DNA of 64,000 nt from Acanthosepion lycidas (GCA_963932145.1 OZ010578.1:24209153-24273152); one strand, 5' to 3'; positions 45,617 through 58,029 are shown, counted from the stretch's first letter. Numbers and translations: made by a program. The notes: generated from the sequence alone by a model not told the origin.

Positions 45617-47859
45617 TTTCTCATACTATTACCTCTCACTAAATCTCAGTGAGCGTCGGTGACTTCCTGGTATTCCAACTCAACTTTCGACCAGGGGAAT
45701 CAACTCTTAATTCGTTGTTTACGAAAAATGAAATTTTCGCTTTACAGCTTGCATTTTCAGCTGCGTAGAACACATGTCAATCAACATTACCCCTTGAGTC
45801 TGTAGTGGATGGGTTAATTATGTGGTAATATTTGTTGAGAATAAGTTGCGTGTCAATTAACTATTTCCACTAACATCAAAATAAAATACAAAATTCAACT
45901 GAATTGTTTTAACGTAACAATTAGATTTATTTATATTGGTGTACAACATGTAAAGAAAAGGTAGGACAGAGTCGTGTCCCTTTGATTTGGAAATATTTGT
46001 ACCAGAGTTCATATTACGAACAAGACATATTTAATTAGAAACTAATAAAACATTCAAAACAATGTACAAGCAGAATATTTGGTATATGTTATGTTGGCAA
46101 ATATGTATGATGTTTTAGGTTTCAGAATGTCTTTCTTGTAATCGTTCGTTAATGTTGATATTAAAGTTGTTAATATTAAGTGTCTTTTAAACAGAAAGTT
46201 CTTAAGAAGTAATTTACCTTTTACTGTAATATTGAACTTGTAATTCAGAAGAATAAAGTTTGGAATTGTGAGTTCTAAAGTTGATAAAAGTTCAGGAGTG
46301 ATTTCAGAGGTTGGTGAGTGAGTGTATTGGAGTTGTTTCGTGTTAAATAAATTTAACTTTGTAACTTCAAAAGTATGAGTGACGTGGAGTTGTTTGGCAG
46401 TTGGTTATCCGTCACGAAGCTCACTGATAAACTTGTGTTCGTGCATCGTATTTATTTACATTCCTGGTCACGTGCGTGGCTCGCGAACACATTTCAAGAT
46501 TTTTGGCGGTATTTTGTGTTTAAACACGTGTGCGTAGGCGTTGTTATTACTTTGAGATATATTGGCCAATCAGAAGCAATTATTGTAAAACTTGAGTCTG
46601 GAGCCTGGATTGTGTTTAGCTTGCACAAAAATCTATAACTAACATGAAAATGTAAATTAGAAATGTTTTTAACATTTCTTGTCCAATGAGGATGTAGTGC
46701 ACTCAGTAATTGATTCTGATCCACTGGCATATGGAGGTTAAGCTCTATAAGTCTGTGTCATTTATCCATTGTTCGAACTGCTTGACATACAATTTAAGTC
46801 GTTTATGTGTGAATTAAATCCTCAATTCTTCCGACGAGTTTTCGGTATTAAGCCTTCTCGTTTCAATGTCTCTCAGTACATAACACTTTCTTATGTTTCA
46901 ACAAAAATTTCTTCCGTTTTACCGCGGCAACGACAAATAGTATCCCATTTTTTTTCAGATGAGCTTTTATTTTAAGCCTAATTTATGGTTGAGATAATTA
47001 CATCCCACCAAATTTAGAATCCAAGGATCAAGCATAGGTAAAAAAGACCTCAAATGTTGATTCTGAAAGTTAGCCGGCAGACCTTCCTAACTTGGAAGGC
47101 GAAGTATTCTTAACCCCATTTTCCCAATTTGACCTTGTGCAGTACTCAGCTAAGATTCGTAAACATCAAGAAAAGATGCTATTGGATTTTAAGTAGGCGA
47201 ATGACGTACTTAACAGAAGTGTTTTCCTTTTAATTAAATTAAATGAATGCCACTTGAAGCAACGAAAAACAAAACTTTATCGTATTTTTTTAGCTTTACA
47301 AGTGTATTTAACTTCCGGCTTCTTCGTTTTTCAAATTACGAATTTAAAAAAAGTTACGACCAAAAATAAGAAATAAATAAAAATTAAGTTAATAAAAGAA
47401 AGATGTACTTTTTTTTTGCCAGTGCCAGAATTCGACATGATGAAGCCTGAAGCTATGGAAACTATGGAGAATTCTACCTGGCAATTGGTAACAATAAATA
47501 AATAAAAATAATAAACAATAAATAAAATAAATCTCAACACGCCTCACTGAACCATTATTTGAGAAGCTCTTCCAGGTTGTTAACTCTCACCTGTAACTTG
47601 TTCAGCTATACTTAAATTAAATTCTGATTTACTCGTGTAGAAGTCGACAAGTTAAAATTGAAGAAATTGTTGTTGGTATGAATTTGTGACGAAGAGTTAT
47701 CAATGTTTGCATTCGAACTAGAGTCCTTATCTTTGCTGTTATCACAGCCGTTGTGACCTCTGACCTTCAAATGTAACCTTCCTCGAATTTCGAACTAAAC
47801 CCTTCTACTGTCCATGTTTAGGGATCTGCTCTTGTTTTTTTTTTTGTTTTTTTTTGTAG
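45617..47859. other. Unassigned
   Basis: Frames at 46375-46638 (87 codons, starting MSDVELFGSWLS) and 46769-46975 have no motif. No transposon recognised. One of the longer blank stretches. Confidence 0.3.
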
Positions 47860-48080
47860 TACAACTCACTCGGACATAATGAATTAAAGTATTACTTCAT
47901 GAATTTGGTGGAATTGTAACCGTGAGTTCAATCTCTGGACCGGACAGACTTAAACTCAGTCCTAACCACTCTCCAGAATTCACATATTCCTTGAAGAGAC
48001 CTGGCTGAGAAAACACAACAGTTCAAGGGAGAGTTTATTTCTGGCCCCTAAAGTCATTTTATGATCACACTGTGGTAAAC
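47860..48080 (+). mobile_element. Probable tRNA-derived SINE
   Basis: B-box-like GTGAGTTCAATCTCTGGACC at 47922 with an A-box-like TGGTGGAATTG upstream. The same B-box phrase occurs at about 52650. About 130 bp of body follows. Confidence 0.45.
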
Positions 48081-48185
48081 CCTGTCTGTATCCTCTGACT
48101 GCCACAGCTATACTACTTGTTTACCTATTACGTCACGCACACACATATATATGTTTATATTGTTTATCACTTTAAACGTTATTTT

Positions 48186-48304
48186 TAGTGGATACTCATA
48201 TTTCAGTGAGATTTCTCGAATATTCAGGTCGGTAGAGGAAAATAAATAAATATACTGTTCAATAAATAAACGGACCGTCTACAAATATATATGAGTATCC
48301 ACTA
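48186..48304. repeat. Short inverted-repeat element (119 bp)
   Basis: TAGTGGATACTCATAT at 48186-48201 and its exact inverse at 48289-48304, flanked by CA/TA and TG microsatellites. Could be a small MITE. Confidence 0.5.
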
Positions 48305-48394
48305 AATGTGTGTGTGTGTGTGATTGATTTAATTCCTGCAAGTGGGAGAAAGCAAAACCATTTTCATTTTTGTTGACTCCGATTTAGATTGTTG

Positions 48395-48780
48395 CAATTT
48401 TTTAAAATCATTTCACCCCAAGCAAGGCAACAAAGCCACTAATACGCAAGGGGGTTACTGAATGTGAAAGAATATAAGAAAAAGAAAAACAACATTATTA
48501 AGGAGAGAGAACAATAAAAGAACAGGAATGAAGAAGACAGAAGATAACGACTGACATCATCAAACTTGACTGAAAAGCATGATGTGCGATAGAAGAAACC
48601 GTTAACATAGAACTTACGGACGGTTACATCTCGCAATTTCAAATGGAAAATGATGAGATATTTCCACCAATCTAGCGCTCAAATTCGTAGAGTCTAGAAG
48701 AAAGTCCATCGGAACAATTACCATGAAAGTATTTCTAGAAAAAGCACAGGGAATCTACGTTACGGCGGTGAGAAAGAAAC
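48395..48780 (-). mobile_element. LINE family A, RT C-terminus
   Basis: Minus strand gives LREMV..FYVNGFFYRTS, FLEILSW-like blocks and the family 3' end (AGTGGCTTTGTTGCCTTGCT). Heavily decayed. Confidence 0.65.
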
Positions 48781-48984
48781 TGGAGACGAGATGCCAGGTC
48801 AGGAATTTAGGAAAAGACTCCGTACGTTGTTAGCCGTTAGCCCTATAGGCACCGCTATAGAGTATATAGCCACAGCCTCACTCCGGTAGGTGTTGTGGTT
48901 TCCGTAGTAAGTAGATTTTTACGAGGTGTGTGTGTGTGTGGGGGGAATAAATGATTCATACTTTACCAAGATTATTTGTGTGAA

Positions 48985-49065
48985 AGAAAGAATGCAACGG
49001 CCTCGGTTGGAGTTTGAACTCATTTTCCACGCCGATAACCGCTACGCTACGCCATATGCCATACA
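48985..49065 (-). mobile_element. tRNA-derived SINE head
   Basis: Minus strand: GGCGTAGCGTAGCGGTTATC as A box and GAGTTCAAACTCC as B box, about 30 bp apart. Confidence 0.5.
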
Positions 49066-49645
49066 TGCCGATGTAAAAACCCGACTTTTATCATAAAAAT
49101 CTTATCAAACATACAAATGACTAATACGCCGAGAATGAAATTGTTCGCGAATAAAAAAGTTGAAAAATAAAGGTGCATCTTATGCAAAAAGCGGAAAGTA
49201 ACACTTTATTAAATTTTTTTGATGTTAACTTTTATTATAATTTCAAGCTTTATTCACGAATACAACTTCTTATCAGTATTATTTTCGTTACCCGGACATG
49301 TATCTAACATAAAGAAAACGTGGTTAATCACTAAACTGTTGTCCTCCGCCCTACTACTAACCTAAATAAATTTCACACACGCAAATAGAAACTGTAGAAC
49401 TGGAGTTGTCTGATTTGTGACAATGAATCACCATAATTATTCTAACTGCCAAGTCAATGAAAATTTTAGGATAATACAATCTCAGAGGAGAAATCAGAAG
49501 AATATGGCATCTCAAGACAACATTATCTATTGTTATCTGGCCTTTGGGAATTATATTAACGTAAGAATCAAGATTCATCAGAATATTAGCATAGGAAAAT
49601 CGTGAAATTTCCACAGGTTAAAACTAATAATAATAATAATAATAA
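49066..49645. other. Unassigned; (TAA)n at 49625-49652
   Basis: Nothing recognised besides the microsatellite. Confidence 0.35.
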
Positions 49646-49649
49646 TGAT

Positions 49650-50640
49650 AATAATTTCTTCGGCATTTTTCTACGTTTCCTAATCCCTGCCCTGCAAACC
49701 ATTTACACAAACCTGTTAGCTAGTTCATGCATTGCTTTCTTCTGTTTCTCTTGCTTTTATTCTGTCCTGTGAGTGTCAAATTTTCCAAGCCCTCTTTCCT
49801 CATTATGTCCCTTAGAGATTTCAGCTGTCTCCTATTGATGCTATGTACAAGAGTCTTTTTTATACTATTTCCTCTAATAACTTAGTCGTTGCTAACATGT
49901 TCAGTCCAGGGTATTCTCAACATCCTTCTGTAGAAGTATATTTCTGTTGCCTCAAATCTCTTCTCCATCTGTGATGAGATTGTTCAACATTTACTGCAAT
50001 ATAAGAGGACCAATATAGCATAACATAACAGTACAGTACTCTTTTTCTTTGTTTCCAGTGAAATTTTCCTGTTTCTTAATACTTTGCTTACCTTTTGGAA
50101 GACATTTTTCACTATCCCAATGCACCTTTGGATTTCGGTGTCGCATGTTCTATCCTCTGTTTAAGACACTTTCCAAATATTTCAATTTCTGTATTTATTT
50201 GATATTCACATTTCCAATTGGCAATTCGCATCTTGGGCTTTTTCTCTATCCGACAACCATACATTACCTTTTTATAGTTGATGTATAGTCCTTTCTTCTG
50301 GCTTTCCTTCAGTACCTTCTGTAGGTGTGTTCTGTAGTTTCCTTTCTGTGTCTGCTATCTGCACTGTATCATCTGCATATCTAATGCTGTTAGGATTGCG
50401 TCTACCAATAATGTATCTTGGTAGGACTTTTAATTCTCTTGGGTTCGCCTCGCTGTAAATGTTGAACAAGTTCGGTAACCATAACTCATCCTTGTCTTAC
50501 ACCTCTTTCTATTTTTATGTATTTACTAACTTCATTTTCTGTCCTCATGCAAGCGGTTTGCTCCCAGTATAAGTTCTGCATTAATACCTTTCCCAAATAT
50601 ATTAACCTTTTACCTAGCAGCGGTAACAGTTCTTTGTGTC
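49650..50640 (-). mobile_element. LINE family C with RT catalytic motif
   Basis: The most RT-rich family C copy. On the minus strand, FNIYSEANPRELK is followed by INSIRYADDT-like sequence with YADD at 50379-50368, the reverse-transcriptase catalytic motif. Then come RKLQ...INQL, a gap of decayed sequence, and the C-terminal LRIPW...GLENL region (49960-49760). Frame changes are frequent. About 1 kb remains of an ORF normally several kb long. Confidence 0.75.
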
Positions 50641-50644
50641 AAAC

Positions 50645-51040
50645 GCTGAAAGGTAACGGTTAAAGATAGATTTGAATAGGTTGATTGTAGTGATCGGGGA
50701 AGCATCCTCTTGGGGGTCGGTTCCACAGAGCAGCGGTTCCTGGGAAGAGGCTGTTCGAGTGGAATTTATTTCTCGCCGATGAAATACGGGGGGGATGTGG
50801 GCGGCTTGCTACAATGTAAGTGGCCTGGCATGTCCTAGCCGTGAAGGTTAAGCCTGGCGGAACCAAGGAATGTAGTTCGTCCGAGCACTTTCCGTAAAAG
50901 TAGGGTAGAGAAGCGAGAGGCTTGCCACATCCCCCCCACCGTGAGAGAGAGGTTGGAAGGTGAAAAATAATTCGTCCCCCACAAGAACTCGGAGACGTTT
51001 TTGAACTCTGTCGAGGCTGGAGGGTGCGGTCTGGACCATT
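50645..51040 (-). mobile_element. LINE family B, RT C-terminus
   Basis: Minus strand reads YFYGKCSDELHSLVPPGLTF, then NKFHSNSLFPGTAALWNRPP and RGCFPDHYNQPIQI. Open over much of its length, so a younger copy than those at 3.1 and 36.4 kb. GC-richer than its surroundings. Confidence 0.75.
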
Positions 51041-51345
51041 TTCCTTTGACTGTAAGTGTTCATCACTTTCTGGATGATTCGTACCGTTCCAGACAGGTGT
51101 GTCCTTTCTGCAACACTTCCACTGGGCAATCAATCTCAATTTTCTTTACCCATGTCTCTATTCCCTGTACCAAGTGCACCAATGGCATCTGATATGATCG
51201 TGACCTTCTTCAACTTTCAAAGCCTTACGATTTTAAACTTCCATTTAATTCTATCTTCCTTTTATCTTATCCTTGGATCAAAAGGACAAGATAGATTAAT
51301 GATTGCCATTTATTTTCTATTATATCTTCAGCCATGTCAATGAAA
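51041..51345 (-). mobile_element. LINE family D, C-terminus
   Basis: Minus strand encodes about VTIISDAIGALGTGNRDMGK and then SGTVRIIQKVMNTYSQ, corresponding to IPVVVGAL...TARILRKVL of the 4.2-kb copy. It is joined directly to the family B fragment in the same orientation. Confidence 0.55.
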
Positions 51346-52955
51346 TCGATGGAAATTATAATGCTTAAATAATACGGGAGGCAAAGAAAAAGCGGCAGAT
51401 CAACCAACTGGTAATTCCTTTCTTTTTCGTAGACAAAAGAAAGGTATTGTTATATTTGGACTCTAGTTTCAGCGGCGGTGTTGACTGATACATTATTCCC
51501 ATTATCAGAGTTCATTTTGACCCTCTTAATACTGATAGGCCAATGAAAGTAGTACTAATATATTATAGTATGATTGTAGTCTGTTGAATCGATTTTTAAA
51601 CTTAAATTAACAGCACTGATATCTAAGAGTAGACTGCTGGCGTATATAGTATAATCCATATATTTTAATAAAAGAAAGAGAAAAAAGAAAGAGAAAAAAG
51701 AAATCCTTTATTTACAATTTTAAATAGTGGCTTATTTATTTGCAAACGCGCTTTATGTCAAAATAGTATTTAACTTGCTTTAGTTTAAGGCTGCCATTAA
51801 GCTTGATATAAAATAATTTCTGATTTATAGATTTTTTTTTTGAAATATATAAGACGAGGCTACACTGTAATCAACTACCTTTTTATTAGAATTATTAGCA
51901 AATATCAAACCTTATAAATATTTTACTAAAAACATCAGCTTAACAAGTCTTTTAAAAATTTTAATTTTGGAAGATTTTCAGAATTTCATCTTTATAGCTA
52001 AATGGTCCTTGGTTCTTTCCGACTACATTTAAAGTTGACTCGAATTTTACTAATCCCTAATTAGCAGGAGACGAGTGTTTAATGATTTTTTAACATACAT
52101 TCCAAGCTTCAAATTAAAATGAAAATTATGATAAAAACCCACCATTATAATTATTTGCTAATAAATATGGAGAAACTATTCTGTCATTAACCAAACTCTA
52201 TATTTAAAATTGGCTTTGTTGTACTTCATGTACTTGTAAGAGATATTTCAACACACGTGCTTAAAATTAAAAAAAAATTAATAACGGCTTCATATTATAT
52301 TGGCAAATAAATAAGGGGAGATTACTTTGTGGTTAGCCAAACTCCAACTACATATCAACAGGAAATGAGTGTTTAATGCTTTTTGATAATACATGTTTCT
52401 AATTTAGAACTATTAGTCTCATTTTTAATTGTTATAAATAAATTATGATAGACATAAGTTTTGGCCAAGCACGTTTTTTTCATCTTCAGGTGACTATTGT
52501 TTTGGTTAATAGGGAATTATCTTTCTCTGTTGATTTTTGTATTATTTTTGTTCCTGTGATATATTTTCTTGCTCGTTTTTGCTGTATGTTGATTTCACTA
52601 CTTGATCTGGCCGTTTGTAATCAAATACTGCTGTCATCTATGGGCTGTGAGTTCAATCTCTGGATCAGGTAGTGAAATCCATATACAGTATGAATGAACA
52701 AAAAATTACATTGCAGGGGAAAAAATAAAAGTAATCAACACAATATGTCAAAACAATAAGATGAACAGAGAGTACGAGGCTAAAATACAGAGTCTAAAAT
52801 AAAATCAATAACATTTAAATATGAGAACAATAGTCTGAATACATCATACCAACTATATTGGTAATTCCTCCTGTCAAATAATTAAACAAAAAAAAATTTG
52901 CACGAAATAATGGTAATGATAATATTAGCATTTTCCTTATAAGGAAACATTTGGC
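51346..52955. other. Unassigned
   Basis: AT-rich. A B-box-like GTGAGTTCAATCTCTGGATC at about 52648 may mark a SINE remnant. No gene seen. Confidence 0.35.
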
Positions 52956-52959
52956 ATTC

Positions 52960-53220
52960 ATTGAACAAGCTGCCAGTGTCACTATCAGTTGAAATTTATA
53001 AAATTTTTATCTTAAAACAATTTTTCAAGGAAAATAGACTCGAGAAATTTTTCAAGGAAAATAGGTTTCTCAAGTGCAGTAACTGTTATTTTTCTTTCCA
53101 GTATTCATGGGGAGAGGGTTCTTTCCTCACCTTTTGCTTTAAGTCGTGTTTAAGTTGTGATTGTCATTTTTTTCTTCTTCGGGTGGTATCCATTTTGTTG
53201 CTGTTGTTGAAAGTCCTCTA
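52960..53220 (+). repeat. Dispersed repeat, copy 1 of a local pair
   Basis: Shares AAATTTATAAAAT, CTTAAAA, GATTTCTCAAGT-like and GTTGTTG...GTC blocks with 54435-54660 in the same order. Diverged. Confidence 0.45.
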
Positions 53221-54005
53221 GTGATGTCATTTCTATTATCTAGTAGAAATCTTTGTGATTTTGCAGCACAAGTCAAAGAAGAATGGTCAGTGCTAAGACC
53301 TACATGCTTCAATCACTCAAAGTTACCTTTAATCACCAATCTGAGAAAATGGTTGTATACAGCTGACAGTTTAGATAATTCTGAAAAAGTTTGGCACCAT
53401 CCACATGAAAGTCTCAATCTGATGACGCTATTTAAAAGAACATGACTCATTTTTTTAGGTTAATGTTTTGGTTTTGTAACAATTTGCTGTATTGCATGAA
53501 CTTAGCCAGCACGGTCTCTTCTAGAAAAATATTTTTAACAATAGCAATTTGTCAGTAATATTTTTCTTTTTTTGTAACAAACACACGTTCAAAAATCAGA
53601 TCATTATTATTGGGGTGAGAATGACCGAAGACCTCCCCTGCATACCATGAAATTGCTTTATTCTTTAAACGAAAGCAATTTAGTGATATTGCCCCAAGAA
53701 AAATCTTTCCTATGATGAGTTGCTTTTACTGTTGTGGAATGAAACCTACAACTATGGATCAATATAGATCAAGTGATGTTTTGCCATAGAGCAAATAAGT
53801 AATAATTCTTGAAGCCTGCTTGCTTAAGCCATGAATTTGATCCTCACTGGGGCTCCTATATTTGTGGCACAGCACTGAACTAAGCTAAATATAGCAAAAA
53901 AATTACTTTTAATTTTCAAAGATAATAAACACCATGAAAACTATTTTCATTTTCTTGTATTGCTATTTTTGCTGTTGGATCATAATAAGGCTTTGGGTGA
54001 CATCA
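53221..54005. other. Unassigned
   Basis: A B-box-like GAATTTGATCCTCACTGGGG at about 53832 suggests a decayed SINE. Nothing else. Confidence 0.3.
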
Positions 54006-54009
54006 CATT

Positions 54010-54335
54010 GAAACACTGCTTTCAGTATAATCACCGAAGTTAAGCAACATCAAGCCTGATCAGTACCTAGATGGAATTGTTAATCAGAGAGCCAACTTCC
54101 AATTTCCGTTGCGTTCATTATATTCACTTATTAGCAAATACTTTTGGGAAAGGTATGAATACACCTTTTCTTCTTCCCCAGCTATGGGTTAATTAGTAAG
54201 ACTTTTAGCACTAAGCCATTATGCTCTTAAAAAAAATTCTTACAATCTAAAAATATTTTCTGGCTTTAAATAACTTGCAATGGGTTGATAAGCCATAAAA
54301 AACAAATCAATCAATAGATCATAATACAATGCCAT
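54010..54335 (+). mobile_element. Chimeric 5S rRNA/tRNA SINE, deleted head
   Basis: CACCGAAGTTAAGCAACATC at 54032 and GATCAGTACCTAGATGG follow 5S rRNA, then the sequence jumps to the 3' half of the tRNA unit (AATCAGAGAGCC). The body matches 22.8 and 2.5 kb, ending near CAATGGGTTGATAAGCC. The deletion removes 5S box C and the tRNA A box. Confidence 0.7.
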
Positions 54336-54434
54336 AGTTTTTGGAGAGAAAAAAATGTCAAAACACCTGTAACCAAGAACTAGTTCAACAAATTTCACTC
54401 TTTTAGACAGTGTTTTTCTTTCCAACTCATTAAC

Positions 54435-54660
54435 GGTAATGATAAGATTAACCATTTCCATTCAGACATTTACTGACCGAACAATTAGTGTTACTATTGA
54501 TCAAAATTTATAAAATATTTTTCTTAAAATAGTTGATCAATAAATTAGATTTCTCAAGTCCACTAAATAGCTCTTTAGAGAATTAATAAGATATTATTTC
54601 CAAACCTTATTTTCCCTTGCTATTAAAAGTGCTATCTGTTGTTGGAGGTGTTGTCAAGTG
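54435..54660 (+). repeat. Dispersed repeat, copy 2 of a local pair
   Basis: Diverged direct repeat of 52960-53220; ends where a MITE is inserted. Confidence 0.45.
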
Positions 54661-54665
54661 TTTTA

Positions 54666-54756
54666 TTAGGTTGGTGCAAAAATAATGACGTAATAATGTC
54701 GTTTTTTGACGTAACGTCAAAAAACGACATTATTACGTCATTATTTTTGCACCAAC

Positions 54757-54760
<4 letters not shown>
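54666..54760. mobile_element. Palindromic mariner MITE, copy 7 (95 bp)
   Basis: Perfect arms; the loop spacer is shortened. TA at 54664-54665; the right end runs into (TA)n. Confidence 0.92.

Positions 54761-54808
<48 letters not shown>
54761..54808. repeat. (TA)n microsatellite abutting MITE copy 7
   Basis: About 24 TA units beginning exactly at the MITE terminus. Confidence 0.9.
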
Positions 54809-54809
<1 letters not shown>

Positions 54810-55430
54810 TTCGTAAAGGGTTAAGGTGTTTTGGAAAAATTAAACAATCTTGATTATTTTTAATGATTATTTTTATTTTAATTATTTTTTTCTATTTGAT
54901 TATTTTTAATGGGTGCACCAAGTAATGATTGTATATACCTTGAAAATTATTTACTTGTCTATCACAAACTGAAACATGTTTTGAATGTTAAAAATAGGTT
55001 TATTACCAGTCAGTAAGTCAAGTGGCGTATTTTCCTGTTTCCGACGACCTCTATATTTCAACCAAGGCTATACTAAAACATTTTTATAAGTAGCACTTAA
55101 AAAATAAAGACAGGTTTCAAATATTTTTCATAGTTGAAATTGAATCTCTCACTTCTAACATGGAAGAACCGCACACAAATATAAATAATGAATAAAATTT
55201 AAAAAATATCAGTCACACAAACCCCACCTTAAACCTTTGGGTCAAAAGAAATATTTATCAATTCATTGGTAACATTCAAGATAACAAACCAGACAGGCGT
55301 ATAAATCTCCTGTTTTCACTTCGACTAGAAATATCACTACTCATCGTACAATAAAGTTTTGCCTTCATATTAGAAATGAATTAATTATAAACTCTTCATC
55401 TACATAAAAGATTTATGTACCAAGTCTTTA
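54810..55430. other. Unassigned
   Basis: AT-rich; nothing recognised. Confidence 0.35.
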
Positions 55431-55434
55431 GAAA

Positions 55435-55780
55435 AATTGGATGACCATGGCTCTCCACGACTTCCTGCCTTTTGTAGGTTTAAATAACTTTTGACTCTTT
55501 ACCATCCCTCTTTGTCTTTGCTTTACCATCCATTCCCATATGTATTATATTCTTTCAGGATGTAGGTGATCACAGACTTCCACAACTTCATGTTTTTTAT
55601 GGCTTCAGCTTTTGAAGTTGGTTACTTGCCATTTTCCTTGGTTTCTTTTGCCTTCAATGTTATGTGAGTGTTAAGTTCTCAAGGTCTTCTTTCCTCATTA
55701 TATGCCTCAGAATTGATATAACTTTTGAACTCCTACTTATCAATGAATGTTCTTTTGGTCAACTTGTTGGAATAATTACG
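55435..55780 (-). mobile_element. LINE family C, 3' part with duplicated tail
   Basis: The terminal LWRAMI..L segment occurs twice in tandem (about 55440-55535 and 55555-55640), then LENL...LTG-like sequence. This parallels 11.1 kb. Confidence 0.6.
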
Positions 55781-56870
55781 TTGTGACATTATAAATGGGA
55801 AATCCATGTAGAAAGGAATGGTGTATGATTTTATCTTGCTAAAGTGTTTTGTGTTTTATGACCAGCAATAAATATTTGTTAGACAGTTTTCAAACCAGCC
55901 ACGCACTTGACGAAAAAGGAACAGAAGAATAAATGAGTGGTACATGGCATTTGGGATTAAGCGATAACAAACCGAATATTGAGGAGATCCGTTTGCTGGT
56001 TTATAATAATCACGGTTGGGATTTAGGTAGCCATTTCTGGTCCTCGCTCGGCAGAGGACAGACTATTTCTTGGATTGTTCTGAAGCCACTTATTTGTGTT
56101 GCTAGCCAAGCATTGTGATATAGAGAAGGGAAGAGAATAGATTGAAGGAAGAGTCAAAGAGCTGATCTGTTTGAGTAACATGGCAGAAGTTGCCCCAAAT
56201 GTCAGCTATCTTCCCACTTACCCATGGTCTGGAAGGACTGAGCAAGTGAAGCCCTCAATAAAACACTTGAACATAGAAATAAAGGCCTTGCTTCCTTTTG
56301 ATCTCATAGCAGACATTGCCTAGTTTTTGGTGTATACTGACATCGACAAGAATGGAGACACAATGTGGGGTAGTCATCGGCTGGTTAGTAGAAAGCTGGA
56401 TGAGAGTCTTTTTGTATGTTTACAGCATAATATCTGATAATATTGAGAAGACTTTTTTTTTCAATTTACTAACTTTACTTGGTAGATGTTGGTGACTATT
56501 CAGTGTATGAATAAGCTACTATTACTTAGTGACTCAGACTATTAAGCTCATTTGCTATGCAACTAGCAAAACAGGAAAGTCAACTGACTGTTGTTAACAT
56601 ATGACTGCTTGACACTGGCAGCAAAAATAATTGGAATGGTTGACTTGTTCATCTGTGGAAGTGTGTAGGTGTACGAGCTGTTAACATAAAGGGCAACAAA
56701 GACAAAATTTCTGAAATATAAACCAAAAGGTGGTCGATGTTTTCTTGAATATTTTGATACAGCATGATATAATTTTCATGTTAGTGCAAAGACAATTGAA
56801 ATTAAAGGACATTTTAACAAATCACACAAAATAGTTGCTTGTTTTTCTTCTTTTTGGCAAACATTCTAAT
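55781..56870. other. Unassigned
   Basis: An open frame at 55933-56118 (MSGTWHLGLSDNKPNIEEIR...) has no family I know and no clear gene signals. The rest is blank. Confidence 0.3.
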
Positions 56871-56872
56871 TA

Positions 56873-56974
56873 TTAGGTTGGTGCAAAAATAATGACGTAA
56901 TAATGTCGTTTTTTGACGTATTTTTTAACGTCAAAAAACGACATTATTACGTCATTATTTTTGCACCAACCTAA
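56873..56974. mobile_element. Palindromic mariner MITE, copy 8 (102 bp)
   Basis: Full-length, essentially perfect palindrome. TA at 56871-56872 and 56975-56976. Confidence 0.93.
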
Positions 56975-57329
56975 TATTAAACTGTTAAAAATCAATAAAC
57001 ATAGTTGTTATATGCTTCATTAAAAACAACTAACAAGGTACTGCAATTAAACTTTTCTATTTGATTTGTCTTGTGTACATACGATTTTTCTTTTCTGGAC
57101 ACATGCATAAAAACCCTGACATTTAGTTAAAAATAAAAAATAAAAATTGCTCTTGATAATGGGTGAAGGCATTCGAGCATGCAGAACTTTTGTACAGTTT
57201 TTACACATTTTGCCTCCAGAAATGAAAACACTTGTACAAATATAAAAAGTAAATAAAAAGCTTATTCGCAGTACTTTGTCGGTCATCTTTAATGAAACAT
57301 GTATAAAAGAGGGATTGTCTAAACACACA

Positions 57330-57331
57330 CA

Positions 57332-57424
<93 letters not shown>

Positions 57425-57435
57425 ATATATATATG
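57330..57435. repeat. (TA)n microsatellite
   Basis: About 50 TA units with a TATG interruption near 57415. Confidence 0.95.
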
Positions 57436-57749
57436 CATGACACCACCTTTTAATCTGTAATGCTCTGACCATTTGGCTACAAGAAGTTTCATAAGCAAAA
57501 TTCTATTTGTCTTTAAAGTATACTTTACTCATTCAGATGTTCTCAAAAGCCGTAACTATTTGGTGTCATACCTGAAATGAAAAACAATTTCTAAAGAATT
57601 AATGGATTTTATCTTTAATCTGACATTTTTATTACTTTAAAAGGTATTATATAATAATCTTTCAAATAAACAAAGTGTTCAACTATGTTTAGACAATGAA
57701 AATAAAATTTAAAGTAATGAAAATATGTTGGATTCAAAAATATATTAAT

Positions 57750-58020
57750 TCTTACATATATTACCATCATTACTCAACTTTCACCCCAAAGTAACACTCA
57801 TCAGGTTGGATTGATACATATTTTTATTTTAATTTTTGAGCATTATTAAAATGAAAACTGATGATAAGCCCTACTTGATGAAACTTGAATAAAAGTGGTA
57901 ATACCTGCTTTGTATGTATGTGTGTGTATATATATATATATATATAATGTGAAGAAATATACTCTTAAGGTGTGCTATATTTATGGGATAAAGTGCTCAA
58001 TATCAGAGATAGAGCGTGTG
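57750..58020. repeat. Penelope-adjacent block with two CTGATGA...GAAA cores
   Basis: Minus-strand CTGATGA (57804-57798) with GAAA (57782-57779), and plus-strand CTGATGA (57858-57864) with GAAAC (57880-57884). These are hammerhead-like cores with weak stem II. The 57951-57998 block recurs at 41.37 kb. Confidence 0.4.
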
Positions 58021-58029
58021 TAAATATAA

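Noticed and set aside
57047-57472. A 141-codon frame with a poly-Ile/Tyr stretch
   Set aside because: Driven by the (TA)n microsatellite; the rest has no motif.
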